Source: Heyndrickxia sporothermodurans
GTDB taxonomy: Bacteria > Bacillota > Bacilli > Bacillales > Bacillaceae_C
DNA: 64,000 nucleotides
Assembly (NCBI GenBank): GCA_018333075.1
Contig: BORH01000014.1
Span: forward strand, 1-64,000
Reading direction: 5' to 3'
The translations under genes and the position numbers were made by a program. The notes beneath the pieces are model-generated. The model worked only from the letters and a program-made list of their open reading frames with translations. It made no database searches and was not told the DNA's origin. Numbering within the stretch: position 1 is the stretch's first letter; each line of letters starts with the position of its first letter. Positions 29,616 to 38,346 of the stretch are shown piece by piece.

Positions 29616-30485
29616 TCAAAGTTTATGGTCGTGATAATAGATTTCAACCAGTTTACTAGCATATTCATCCGCCTCAAATGGATAATTGATATGTAGTGCC
29701 TCACATACATTGATCGCTGTATTTCTGAAAACCTGCATCGTATTCTGTAGTGCAGTCCAAATTTCCTCTTCTTCATAGTGAGCATATAACCCCTTAAATG
29801 CTTGAACGATGCTTGGATCTGCCCATTTTTCAAAAAAACGATACCCGTGCCAGGTATCATATTCAGCCCCTTTATTTAATCTTGTTTGTATTTTAATTAA
29901 CGAAAATAGAAGGTTTTTCATGTATGAGTCACAAATGGATTTCCCATCTAAAAGTTCTCCTCGTCTCAATTTTTTTGAAGCTAGCACGGAATGATACCAA
30001 AAATCTTGGATTATATTATTGATTTCTTCCCTGTTTAAACTTGGAACAATACGAATGTTCTCTTTAGCTTTTTCTTTGAGCGATTCTGTTAATCGATCCT
30101 TATCAATTAAAACCCGGACACCTCTTGAAAAGACTTTGATTACTTCGGAATCTTTTTCTAACTCAAATAAAGCGGAAGGAGGAAAAAATGCAAAATCAAC
30201 ATCTAGACCATTTTCAAATAATATCCTTCTTTCCAAACCACCACCAACAGCTGTATTCTCAAGAAAAGAAATATAGGGTTTTCCTATATTTACAATCCAC
30301 TTTTTATCCGTTAGAAAAGATTGAGCATCCTTAGCAAAAATAACGAGATCAAGATCTGACCATTGATCTGCTGGTACAGCCGTTCTTGCTCGAGAACCAA
30401 CAATTAAAACCGTTCGAATCCTTTCATCTTCCTCAGCATACACAATAAGCTTTTCAATGATCTTATTATAAGTTAATTTATCCAT
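29616..30485 (-). CDS. Aminoglycoside 6-adenylyltransferase-like nucleotidyltransferase
   Basis: 289 residues. The nucleotidyltransferase motif is VLIVGSRARTAVPADQWSDL followed by DLVIF (GSR plus DLD metal-binding aspartates), with a third acidic site at GLDVDFAFF. The C-terminal helical half is that of the ANT(6)/AadK-type family (PF04439-like). It would adenylylate streptomycin if it is a true AadK. This subgroup is divergent and may act on another substrate. ATG at 30485 is preceded by AAGGGG, with an additional GGGGGAG further up. Confidence 0.75.
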   Translation of the reverse strand: MDKLTYNKIIEKLIVYAEEDERIRTVLIVGSRARTAVPADQWSDLDLVIFAKDAQSFLTDKKWIVNIGKPYISFLENTAVGGGLERRILFENGLDVDFAFFPPSALFELEKDSEVIKVFSRGVRVLIDKDRLTESLKEKAKENIRIVPSLNREEINNIIQDFWYHSVLASKKLRRGELLDGKSICDSYMKNLLFSLIKIQTRLNKGAEYDTWHGYRFFEKWADPSIVQAFKGLYAHYEEEEIWTALQNTMQVFRNTAINVCEALHINYPFEADEYASKLVEIYYHDHKL

Positions 30486-30826
30486 GTCCCCTTGCTCCCC
30501 CAATCTCTTAACATCAATAATGGAAATCAAAGCGATGATCGAAGTAATTCGTCATAATAGTCATACTATTAACACGAGTTCCGATTACAATATTCTTCCT
30601 TCATAATCGATTAAAAGTTGCTTTATTATCGACATGTCATATTTTGAGCTTAATAAGTTGTTTCTAATATTTGAAATATTAGAATTCTATGTAGATATTA
30701 GAATCAACGTTTGCTGTAAAAAATCACCTGATTAGTAGCTGTTAGTTATAAGACTCTTTCACTAAATAGGATTCATTCGTTGTTAAACCTAGCATTTGAG
30801 ATTTGTATTATTTTTTAATGAATGTA
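30486..30826. other. Intergenic, no gene seen
   Basis: AT-rich and stop-rich in all frames. It should hold the nucleotidyltransferase promoter, which I could not define. No repeat or hairpin was found. Confidence 0.3.
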
Positions 30827-31396
30827 CTATTTCCACAATCTTATAATTTCCACCAATTCCTGACCATTGAACTCCATTCTGTATATATCAGGTTTAGATA
30901 GATTATGTAAAAAATTCAAACCGTACTCTTTGTCATAATACCCCATCATTAAGGTCATCACTGCCCCATGTGTACCTAATGCTACTTTACGTCCTTTATA
31001 AATATTTAGTAGTTCTTGCAATACTTTTATGGCTCGATTCTGACAAATAGCATTAGACTCTCCACCATCTAAAGTAAAATGATGATCTGAAAACGACTTT
31101 TGTAACAATGGCATTAATTCTTTATCAGACAAACGTATTTCTTCCGCAGAAAACATTCTCTCTTTAAAATCTTCAAACACGATTACTTCTTGACCAGCAA
31201 GTTTCGCTGACTCTTGTAAAGTTAAGATAGCTCGTTTATATGGACTTGAAACAAATACCTGTATACCTTCTTTTTGTAATATATTAGTTATACGTTTAAC
31301 ATCTAACAGCCCTTTTTCAGTTAATCCTCTGGTTCTTTCAGTTCCCTCTGTTATGGGAGATTCACTATGCCTGACCATGTAAATATATGTTTTCAT
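30827..31396 (-). CDS. Histidine phosphatase family protein
   Basis: About 189 residues from the ATG at 31396 (MKTYIYMVRHSESP). Both catalytic motifs are present: RHSES (Ser instead of the common Gly after His) and ALGTHGAVMTLMMGYYD. VFVSSPYKRAILTLQ is the usual middle segment. It could be a phosphoglycerate-mutase-like phosphatase of broad specificity. A longer frame upstream overlaps the Nudix gene and is spurious. It is the last gene of a probable pair with the Nudix gene. Confidence 0.85.
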   Translation of the reverse strand: MKTYIYMVRHSESPITEGTERTRGLTEKGLLDVKRITNILQKEGIQVFVSSPYKRAILTLQESAKLAGQEVIVFEDFKERMFSAEEIRLSDKELMPLLQKSFSDHHFTLDGGESNAICQNRAIKVLQELLNIYKGRKVALGTHGAVMTLMMGYYDKEYGLNFLHNLSKPDIYRMEFNGQELVEIIRLWK

Positions 31397-31445
31397 CTTA
31401 ATACTCCGAGTTAACATAAAAATATTTCTCAATAGAAAACGAATT

Positions 31446-31923
31446 TTATTGTCCAATCCGTAACCATTCTGTAGGTTTGTTTTTAACAAAATGCTTCTCA
31501 ATAAATTTAAGTACTTTATCATTACCTGGCATTGTAGCTTTTTCAATTGCTTCATTAAAGGTTAACCATTTGTATTCACTATGCTCATAGTTTAAAATGA
31601 CAACTTGGCTAGTATCTACAAATCCTACAAAAACAGGCGCAATATAAATATAGTTTTCTACCGGTGAGTAAAATTGATCAAATGTATTTGATGAATAGAG
31701 TGATACTTTTGTAATTCCCGTCTCCTCTCTCACTTCTCTTATAACCGCTTCCCAAGCTTTTTCATCTTTCTTTATGCTGCCCCACCTATATAACACCAAG
31801 CATTCTTTAACACAGAGGTAGATCGTTTTAATAAAAGCACTTTGTATTCACCATCTATTTCTTTCAATAATACAACCGCATTTCACTACATCTAATAGGT
31901 AATTTTAATCGATTATTACTCAT
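31446..31923 (-). pseudogene. Nudix hydrolase with two frameshifts
   Basis: The ATG at 31923 behind AAAGGGG opens MSNNRLKLPIRCSEMR. The frame then shifts to VVLLKEIDGEYKVLLLKRST and later NAWCYIGGG. It shifts again at a GGGG run near 31783 into SIKKDEKAWEAVIREVREET, the Nudix box (G-x5-E-x7-REVREETG), and continues normally to the end. One missing base at each place restores a full protein of about 158 residues. A real gene with two separate single-base losses, or sequence errors. Confidence 0.65.
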
Positions 31924-32015
31924 AATTGCCCCTTTCTATCAATCTTTCGATCACTTTCGTCTCATTATTAGTTTGGATTGGCGACAATATAAGTGTAATC
32001 TTCAAGATACACAAT

Positions 32016-33047
32016 TTAATTAAACGAAGTAATTATTTTCCTTATTGCTCTAGTAATCGCTGCCCCGCTACCATCATCATTTGAAAGTACAATGAAAGTG
32101 TAGTCATCATCAGGATAAATATCCAATCGATTGCTAACACCTGGAAAACCACCATCGTGTCCAATAATACGATACCCATCTATATTTTCAACAAAAAATC
32201 CATATCCATAACCTAATGTTGTTTTTTCATCAACATCTATATTTTCTTTTTCAGATGTTATTTTTGCTAGTTGCTTACTACTAATTAATTTATTGTTGTA
32301 TAATCCTTTAGCAAATTTCCATAAATCATTGACCGTTGAGAAGCCTCCGCCTGCAGATGAACCTTTTGCACAAAAAGATAGATTATCCTTCTTCTCTGGT
32401 TGGAATGTACCATCAAAATCAAAATGAGTATATCCTATGGCTAATTGATGATTATTACGATCTATTTCGAACGAATCAGTCTCATTCATTTCTAATGGTT
32501 TGAAAATGTATTTTTTTACAAAATCAAAATAACTAAGGTTTGAGACCTTTTCAATAATTAAACCTAATATAATGTAACCTCCATTACTATATTGAAAGCG
32601 TGTCCCAGGTTCAAATTGCGGTTTGTCATTTATAAATAGTGGGAGATAATCTGATAAATTATTTAAGTATGTTCTTTTTTCTAGAAATCGTTCATTAAAG
32701 AAATCACCAATACCCGAAGTATGTGTTAGCAATTGGTGAATCGTTATTTTTCCAAAGGGGAAATTGACAATAAAATCGTTTACAAAATAATTAAATGATA
32801 ATTTTTCTTGTTCTTCTAATATCGCTATAGCTAAGCTTGTAAACATCTTATTCATCGATGCTAAGTTAAATTTTGTATCGATAGAGTTTAATATACTTTT
32901 TTCTTTATTCTCAAACCCAAATCCTTGAGAATATAAAATATTGTCCTTGTGAGCAAACAAAAGACTTCCTGATAATCTATCTTTTTCTGTAAAGCTTTTT
33001 ACAATTTGTTTAAGCTGATTAACGATTCTTACTGGTTTTCTCTTAAA
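32016..33047 (-). CDS. Serine beta-lactamase-like hydrolase, N-terminus uncertain
   Basis: A class C/penicillin-binding-like fold: SMNK (SxxK nucleophile and lysine), the YSN triad YSNGGYIILG and the HDGGF motif near the end. The region up to TTHTSGIGDFF is typical of the esterase/D-aminopeptidase-like subfamily. No signal peptide is seen. The frame is open back to 33047 (NQLKQIVKSFTEKDRLSG) but has no ATG, GTG or TTG with a ribosome site there. The first codons may be lost by a shift, or the start may be the TTG at 32960, which cuts family sequence. Probably not a true beta-lactamase. Confidence 0.7.
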   Translation of the reverse strand, partial: FKRKPVRIVNQLKQIVKSFTEKDRLSGSLLFAHKDNILYSQGFGFENKEKSILNSIDTKFNLASMNKMFTSLAIAILEEQEKLSFNYFVNDFIVNFPFGKITIHQLLTHTSGIGDFFNERFLEKRTYLNNLSDYLPLFINDKPQFEPGTRFQYSNGGYIILGLIIEKVSNLSYFDFVKKYIFKPLEMNETDSFEIDRNNHQLAIGYTHFDFDGTFQPEKKDNLSFCAKGSSAGGGFSTVNDLWKFAKGLYNNKLISSKQLAKITSEKENIDVDEKTTLGYGYGFFVENIDGYRIIGHDGGFPGVSNRLDIYPDDDYTFIVLSNDDGSGAAITRAIRKIITSFN

Positions 33048-33083
33048 TCAATCAAATGATCACCTTGATTTTTTTCCTTTAAT

Positions 33084-33643
33084 CTATAAATGAAATTGTT
33101 CTTTTATTATTTTTGCAACCTCATCAGCACTTAAATTAGTGTTGTTTATTCTTATATATTCCGATTTATTGATTTCCCCATCTAAAGAATTCAATCTATA
33201 TTTTTCCATTGACACTTTCAAATCATTTTCTGACCAAACAATGTTTTTTTTGTAGGCTTATGCTTTAGTCTGTTAGGACTTTTATTCCGCTCTAATCTTT
33301 CATTTATATCAGCCTCAAGCTCTACAAAATAAACAGTTCCTCCATTTGACTCGAAAATCTGACAAACTCTATTAATGTAATCCCATTCAGATTTCAGATC
33401 AAAAGCCCATACATAAGTAAAAATCAGCCCATACAAGCTGCTCTTTGCAACTTCTTTAAAAATCTCCTCTCGAAATAAACTAACTAATCTTTTCCCCTCT
33501 TTTGTACTATAATCAAAAAACGGATTGACCAAGTCAATTGTCATATGATTATGAAACAATTTTAATTCTGTTAATTTTTCTAATTCTTGTCCAACCGTCA
33601 TTTTTCCAACTGCTTGTGGACCAAATATTAATACAAATTTCAT
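33084..33643 (-). pseudogene. Small P-loop kinase-like protein, frameshifted near the end
   Basis: The N-terminus has a P-loop (IFGPQAVGKMTVGQ) and LFHNHMTIDLVNPFF, as in the shikimate/gluconate-kinase-like AAA proteins of Bacillus. After KPTKK the frame breaks at a run of eight T (33241-33248 on the plus strand). One base away it continues NIVWSENDLKVSMEKYRLN and ends at 33084 with ADEVAKIIKEQFHL. The full length would be about 185 residues. The P-loop itself is intact, so a slightly altered C-terminus might still be functional. Confidence 0.65.
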
Positions 33644-33758
33644 ATAATCTCCTTAAAAGAATAATATTTATTCAGAAATTAATTTTTACTCATTAATCCT
33701 AAGTTTCGGGACTCATAATAGGTTTTGATCTTCACTTTATAGGTAATTCCATTTTATT

Positions 33759-34082
33759 TTATTCGTTTAATAAAGGCATAACATTAATAATAGGTTCTTC
33801 ATATGGATGAAGTTTATGGATGATATCTTTTACTTCCCGGACATTTATATAAGAACATCGAAATTCCATTTTACATTCTGTACCAAATGAAATTTCTCCT
33901 TTTTTTCCACTAAAAGGAGTAGATTCATGTAAAGGTCTCCAATACCCATGGACGAAAGAATAGGATACAACATTGTCATAGCTACCAACAGTTAAGAAAC
34001 CTGAATTATTTAACTCATCTCTTAATTTGTTTATATATTCTACTGGCAATAACACTTCTATTTTTACGAATTCAACCTCCAT
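33759..34082 (-). CDS. CutA-like/NIF3-insert domain protein (YqfO C-terminal type)
   Basis: 107 residues. FVKIEVLLPVEYINKLRDEL and GSYDNVVSYSFVHGYWRPL, with HPYEEPIINVMPL at the end, match the small ferredoxin-like domain inserted in YqfO/NIF3 proteins and found alone in some bacteria. The biochemical role is not known. A GGAGGAAAATAA sequence directly before the ATG supports the start. Confidence 0.75.
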   Translation of the reverse strand: MEVEFVKIEVLLPVEYINKLRDELNNSGFLTVGSYDNVVSYSFVHGYWRPLHESTPFSGKKGEISFGTECKMEFRCSYINVREVKDIIHKLHPYEEPIINVMPLLNE

Positions 34083-34152
34083 TTATTTTCCTCCAATTCA
34101 TATAAAAGTTACATTCTCTGTTTTTTTAATATAACAGTGGTAAATAAAAAAC

Positions 34153-34776
34153 TTAGTATTCAAATTCAATAATCTTTGCCGTTCGTTCTGCAATTTCTTT
34201 TCCCAATATTTTCTCAACAAGATATAAAGCCATATTAATCCCTGAAGAAACTCCTCCAGAGGTTAATAGATTATTATCATGAACGACTTTTCCTTCTGAA
34301 ATAACTTGAATATCAGGGTATTTTTTTTGAAGCAATTTATGTGCAAGATGATGTGTTGTCGCTTTCTTTCCATTTAACAAACCTGTTTCACCTAATATAA
34401 AAGCTCCTGTGCAGACTGAGCAAATAAACTCAATATTGCTATGAGACACAATCCAATCTCGAATCTTTTGGTTTTTACTGATAGATTGTACTGACCTCAA
34501 GGGTCCGCCTGGAATGATGAGAATATCTAATTTAGGGCTTTTATCAATACTGTAGTCAGGCATTATGGTAATTCCTGAATGCGTTTTTATTTGCAATCCT
34601 GTATCAGTCAATGTAAATACTTCAAACGGTCTTGTAGGCAACAATTGCTTTTTGTAAAGAGTGAGTGATTCTTCAACTCTACTATTGGAGGTTAATGATA
34701 ATACTTCTGCTGGCCCAGAAAAATCTAATACATCTACAAATTCATAAAGCAATATTCCTACTTTTCTCTTTTTCAT
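34153..34776 (-). CDS. DJ-1/PfpI family protein
   Basis: About 207 residues. VGILLYEFVDVLDFSGPAEV at the N-terminus, LDILIIPGGPL, and the nucleophile elbow FICSVCTGAFILGETG with the following TTHH. This is the ThiJ/PfpI domain of isonitrile-hydratase-like proteins and of AraC-type regulators without the DNA-binding part. It is probably a stress or small-molecule hydrolase/lyase. ATG at 34776 follows AGGAG. Confidence 0.85.
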   Translation of the reverse strand: MKKRKVGILLYEFVDVLDFSGPAEVLSLTSNSRVEESLTLYKKQLLPTRPFEVFTLTDTGLQIKTHSGITIMPDYSIDKSPKLDILIIPGGPLRSVQSISKNQKIRDWIVSHSNIEFICSVCTGAFILGETGLLNGKKATTHHLAHKLLQKKYPDIQVISEGKVVHDNNLLTSGGVSSGINMALYLVEKILGKEIAERTAKIIEFEY

Positions 34777-35078
34777 ATCGTTTCTCCTATACAAAAACAT
34801 TTATCTTACAAACTAAATTCTAGCAGTAAATCTGTCTATTCAAAGCTTCTTTATAAAATTCTATATTCTACCGAGGAATATGAATAGCATCCTTTGGTTC
34901 AAATAGCCCTCTTTCTTAGTTTCGTTCGAGGCATTGAAATAATCAAGTTTAGCAACTTATGCAGTATAAAAAACCCATATAGCTGTCTGGAAAAGGATAT
35001 TTATATTCTCAGGATTTTTAAATAATCTTATTAATTCATATCCAAGTAACTAAGGTTTATTATTTATATTTCGACAAA

Positions 35079-35124
35079 AAAGCTTAAAGACCTGCCTCTG
35101 AAATAGACTTTGTCTTCAAGCTTT
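35079..35124 (-). terminator. Terminator of the NAD(P)-binding protein gene
   Basis: Stem AAAGCTTAAAGAC / GTCTTCAAGCTTT (one mismatch) followed by T6 on the minus strand, about 80 bp after the stop. The stretch 34801-35078 to its left shows no gene. Confidence 0.7.
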
Positions 35125-35205
35125 GTATTATATTCCTATGTAAACAAACAATTTACGAAAGCTTTTAATATTACCTAATATAACTACTTCATTTATTAAT
35201 ATAGT

Positions 35206-35844
35206 TTAATTTGAGATGAATGGTGCTTGATGGATATATTTCGGGTTTTCAATTTCATTTATGATAAAAGAAGCTATATCATGATTGGTTATTTTTGTAC
35301 CTGGCATATCTGTAAGCTTTTCTTTTATATCTCCCGTTTCAAATCCTTCTCGTACAAATGGAAGTCTAATTAGCGTCCATTCGATATGTTTATTTGCAGA
35401 AAGAATATTCCATTCTTTTTTCTTATCCTCCATCATTTTTGGCAGGAAAAATTCAAACAACTTCGCACCAATTCTATTTATTATATTTTTATTATCTCCA
35501 TTAATGGTAAGGGATCCTCCTGAAACACCAATATAACGACTAATATTAAGTTCTTTCATTTTTTTTAGTAGATTTTCAGTTACATAACTATATATAGGTG
35601 TTTCTCTTGGAGGACGGCCGAATGTATTTATAACTATTTGACATTCATTAATTAATTTGTGAACAGTCTCTACATCTTGTATGTTTCCTTGTACGATCTC
35701 AATCCTATCGTCTTTGAAAGTTAACTTATTGGGATTTCTAACTAGCATTCGAACATGAAACCCATTTTCCAATGCTTTTGTAACGATGTAACGACCAACC
35801 TTCCCAGTTCCTCCAACGATAGCTATTTTTATAGGATGATACAT
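35206..35844 (-). CDS. NmrA/SDR-like NAD(P)-binding protein
   Basis: 212 residues. N-terminal Rossmann motif IAIVGGTGKVGRYIV (GxxGxxG), a VRMLVRNPNKL specificity loop, and the atypical-SDR segments VIVINTFGRPP-like and WTLIRLPFVREG. No YxxxK pair, so it belongs to the NAD(P)H-binding NmrA-like group, which are redox sensors or reductases. The start is close to a GGAGG. Single gene. Confidence 0.85.
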   Translation of the reverse strand: MYHPIKIAIVGGTGKVGRYIVTKALENGFHVRMLVRNPNKLTFKDDRIEIVQGNIQDVETVHKLINECQIVINTFGRPPRETPIYSYVTENLLKKMKELNISRYIGVSGGSLTINGDNKNIINRIGAKLFEFFLPKMMEDKKKEWNILSANKHIEWTLIRLPFVREGFETGDIKEKLTDMPGTKITNHDIASFIINEIENPKYIHQAPFISN

Positions 35845-35951
35845 TTAATTTCCTCCGTAAAATAAATTATTATATAAATACGAAAAATTCCTTTGAATGT
35901 AACATTTCTCCACACAATTCTCTATACCGATACAATAAGAAAAAATATAAA

Positions 35952-35970
35952 GCTACCAAATAGGTAGCTG
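35952..35970 (-). terminator. Terminator of the DinB gene
   Basis: Stem AGCTACC / GGTAGCT with a 5-nt loop and a T-rich tail on the minus strand, 20 bp after the DinB-family stop. Confidence 0.6.
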
Positions 35971-35990
35971 AATTCAAATATTTTGCTTTG

Positions 35991-36476
35991 TCAAAAAGAA
36001 TTAACAGAAATTCTCTCTCTACCAATAAAATTAGCAGGTACAGGCTGTAATTTTAATTCTCTTGCCCAAATGGAAAGTTGTCCAATATGATGAATTTCAT
36101 GTGCAATAATATGGTGCAAAATATCATCTACTGTATGCTGTTCTTCATCCCAAGGTACGCTGACAGCCTTCTTTTTTAACCCATCTAAATTTGTTTTTAA
36201 AAATTCTGCGATTTCATTTCGTAATTTCTTAGAAAGAGAGTTCACATCTTCAAGTGTATTATAATCAGTAAACTGAAAGATTATGTCTTCTTTCCCTTGA
36301 ATACCAAGTATCCAACTATATTCCACATCTATAATATGAAATAGGGTGTATAATATACTTCCTGCTCCGCCTTGTCGCTCATTTAGCAGCTCCTCATTCG
36401 TTAATTGACTGCACCAGGCAATCCATTCATCCCTTACCTGCCAGTTATATTCGAAAAATTTAATCAATACATGCAC
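35991..36476 (-). CDS. DinB-family (YfiT-like) metal-binding protein
   Basis: 161 residues, four-helix bundle. The metal ligands expected for the family are present: His in TLFHIIDVEYSW and the pair in ILHHIIAHEIHHIGQ. DinB-like proteins include thiol transferases (bacillithiol S-transferases) in Bacillus. That is a possible role, not shown by this sequence. Confidence 0.85.
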   Translation of the reverse strand: MHVLIKFFEYNWQVRDEWIAWCSQLTNEELLNERQGGAGSILYTLFHIIDVEYSWILGIQGKEDIIFQFTDYNTLEDVNSLSKKLRNEIAEFLKTNLDGLKKKAVSVPWDEEQHTVDDILHHIIAHEIHHIGQLSIWARELKLQPVPANFIGRERISVNSF

Positions 36477-36544
36477 TCCTATTTAAAGTCATTTTCATTT
36501 TATAAAGGTCAGCATTGAGGTTTTACTAGATCATTTAGATTCGC

Positions 36545-36910
36545 TTAATTGCTTACTATATTTAATTTGTTTAATACACTATGTTTTAAATAGTTATATT
36601 GTTTTTCGTTAGTATCAGAAAAAGCCTCATCTCGATTCGATGGAATATCTAGATAATTAATATCTTTTTCAAATTGAGAAGCGGTTAAATCATAGCGCTG
36701 TCCATTAATATAATTGTAAAAATGCCAGCCTTCATGTAATTTGGTTTTCATTATTTCACCGTCTAATAAATCATAAACTACTAATGCCGTTACCCCACAT
36801 TGTCCTTTTGCAGGGTTATTTATACTCCATTTTGAACTTGATTTTATAGACCAGGAATGTAATAATGCGCGATTAATTTGGTCGATTTGTTTATTTAAAA
36901 GATCATTCAT
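36545..36910 (-). CDS. YunG-family protein
   Basis: 121 residues. LLHSWSIKSSSKWSINNPAK, then GQCGVTALVVYDLLDGEIMKT, and HFYNYINGQRYDLTASQF match the YunG family of Bacillus. GQCGVT followed by HFYN and DLTASQF resembles a papain-like Cys-His-Asp arrangement, so a cysteine-hydrolase fold is possible (inference). Function unknown. Independent small gene. Confidence 0.75.
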   Translation of the reverse strand: MNDLLNKQIDQINRALLHSWSIKSSSKWSINNPAKGQCGVTALVVYDLLDGEIMKTKLHEGWHFYNYINGQRYDLTASQFEKDINYLDIPSNRDEAFSDTNEKQYNYLKHSVLNKLNIVSN

Positions 36911-36972
36911 AAAAAATACTCCTAAATAAATTAAGTATAAAAATACTCTTCTACAATTATTGTGAAGGGATA

Positions 36973-37635
36973 CTACTTATTTGAATATACTTGAAGTATA
37001 TTCCCATCCGGATCAGATAAATAGATTGTATGAAAGTCACTATGTCTATTACTATTTACTTTAAAGTTATCAGTTTCTAATAATCTATAATAGTAAAAAA
37101 TCTTTAGTGGTTGAAAACTTTTAACAGCTAAGGAGAATTTCCTAATTAGATTATCCTCTTGATCATGTTTACTTGTTGGTACATTTGCATTTTTTCTTAA
37201 TTTGATTCTTGCTCTGTGAAGTGTAGTTTTTATCGATTCATTACTAACTCTCAGCATTTCAGCTATTTCTTCTGATGTGTATTGAAAGACATCCTTTAAT
37301 GTAATTAGTATAGCTTGACGCAACGGAAGGGTGCAGCATAATATTTCTAATAAACTATCCCACTCAGTAAAGTCATTATAGTTAATATACAACTCATCAG
37401 GTGACATTAGAAAATCTGATTTCTTACGCTTTTCATCAATGAGAATATTTCTTGCTACAATATAAAGAAATGTTAAATTCATTTCACGATCTGGATCTTT
37501 TTGTTTAATATTAATGAATCGAAAAAGTGTTTCTTGTACCAAATCTTCAGCTTGCCATTCAGAATCTGTTAACGATAAACAATATCTATATAATTTTAAT
37601 GAAATCTCTTCTAAATCCAATAATTGCTTACTCAT
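36973..37635 (-). CDS. ECF-like sigma factor with a DPDGN tail
   Basis: 220 residues. Sigma region 2 (DSEWQAEDLVQETLFRFI; LTFLYIVARNILIDEKRK) and region 4 (YTSEEIAEMLRVSNESIKTT then LHRARIKLRK) fill the first 155 residues. The last 60 run through KIFYYYRLLETDNFKVN to FHTIYLSDPDGNILQVYS, which resembles the final strand of a VOC/glyoxalase domain. It may be a normal extension in this sigma subgroup or a fusion to half a VOC module. No anti-sigma gene is adjacent. Divergent from a VOC gene about 90 bp away. Confidence 0.8.
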   Translation of the reverse strand: MSKQLLDLEEISLKLYRYCLSLTDSEWQAEDLVQETLFRFINIKQKDPDREMNLTFLYIVARNILIDEKRKKSDFLMSPDELYINYNDFTEWDSLLEILCCTLPLRQAILITLKDVFQYTSEEIAEMLRVSNESIKTTLHRARIKLRKNANVPTSKHDQEDNLIRKFSLAVKSFQPLKIFYYYRLLETDNFKVNSNRHSDFHTIYLSDPDGNILQVYSNK

Positions 37636-37725
37636 TTAACCTCCAAAAATATTTTGAAAAATATGTAACTTTTTTTCAATTATACTCGTTTATATGGGAA
37701 TAGAAAATAAGGAGAGTGTTTATTT

Positions 37726-38151
37726 TTGTTTAAAATTGGTAATATTTTTATTCCAGTAACTGATTTAGAAAAATCTAAGAAATGGTATGAACGTAATTTA
37801 GGAGTAATCAAAGTAGATGAATGGCAAGAAGATGGAAAAGATCATGGTGTTGGGTATATATTTCAAAATGATTCTACAGGCTTAGCTTTAATAAAGGTAG
37901 ATAAGCGGCAACCTACAGAATTTACGATTAAAGGAAAAAGCAAAAACGTATATTATAATTTTGTAGTTGATGATATCGAACCAGCACATGTTCAATTAAA
38001 GAGAAATGGAGTAGAAACTACGGAAATACATGACTATGGCTTCATGAAAGGTTTTGATTTCTTTGATCTTGATGGAAATTGTTTTAGTGTAGTGTGTGAA
38101 GAAGTTAAATCTCCCTTTCATTCTAACAATCTAGAAAGACTTAAAAACTAA
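37726..38151 (+). CDS. VOC (glyoxalase/bleomycin-resistance-like) protein
   Basis: 141 residues in two beta-alpha-beta-beta-beta modules: FIPVTDLEKSKKWYERNLG in the first and VYYNFVVDDIEPAHVQLKRN with GFDFFDLDGNCFSVV in the second. The metal ligands are not a clear glyoxalase I set. TTG start after AAGGAG. Faces a sigma factor whose tail also ends in a VOC-like strand. Substrate unknown. Confidence 0.8.
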   Translation: MFKIGNIFIPVTDLEKSKKWYERNLGVIKVDEWQEDGKDHGVGYIFQNDSTGLALIKVDKRQPTEFTIKGKSKNVYYNFVVDDIEPAHVQLKRNGVETTEIHDYGFMKGFDFFDLDGNCFSVVCEEVKSPFHSNNLERLKN

Positions 38152-38170
38152 ATGTGATCATTGAATAAAC

Positions 38171-38217
38171 GAGGGTGCTCAAAAAGTCGTTATTTAACGA
38201 CCTTTTGAGCACCCTCT
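38171..38217 (+). terminator. Long bidirectional terminator
   Basis: A near-perfect stem of about 20 bp, GAGGGTGCTCAAAA(A)GTCGTTA pairing with TAACGACCTTTTGAGCACCCTC, followed by a T-rich stretch. It lies between the convergent VOC and yhfX genes. The arm CTTTTGAG-CACCCTC resembles one at 53880-53896. Confidence 0.85.
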
Positions 38218-38346
38218 TCTTTTATATAAATATAAAATAGTTTTGTTTCAAAGAAATAATCTTAAAAACGATAGAATCGAATAGTAACTAAGTGATTTTA
38301 TTATTAAGCTTCCCATATTTTTTATGAAAGGAATAACATTTTTTTA

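Noticed and set aside
29616-29860. Frame overlapping the end of the nucleotidyltransferase gene
   Set aside because: Shadow of the real gene. Only its part beyond 29615 looks like a genuine fragment and is listed separately.
32016-33047. Calling the SxxK hydrolase a resistance beta-lactamase
   Set aside because: No signal peptide is visible and the motifs fit the esterase/peptidase-like subgroup better.
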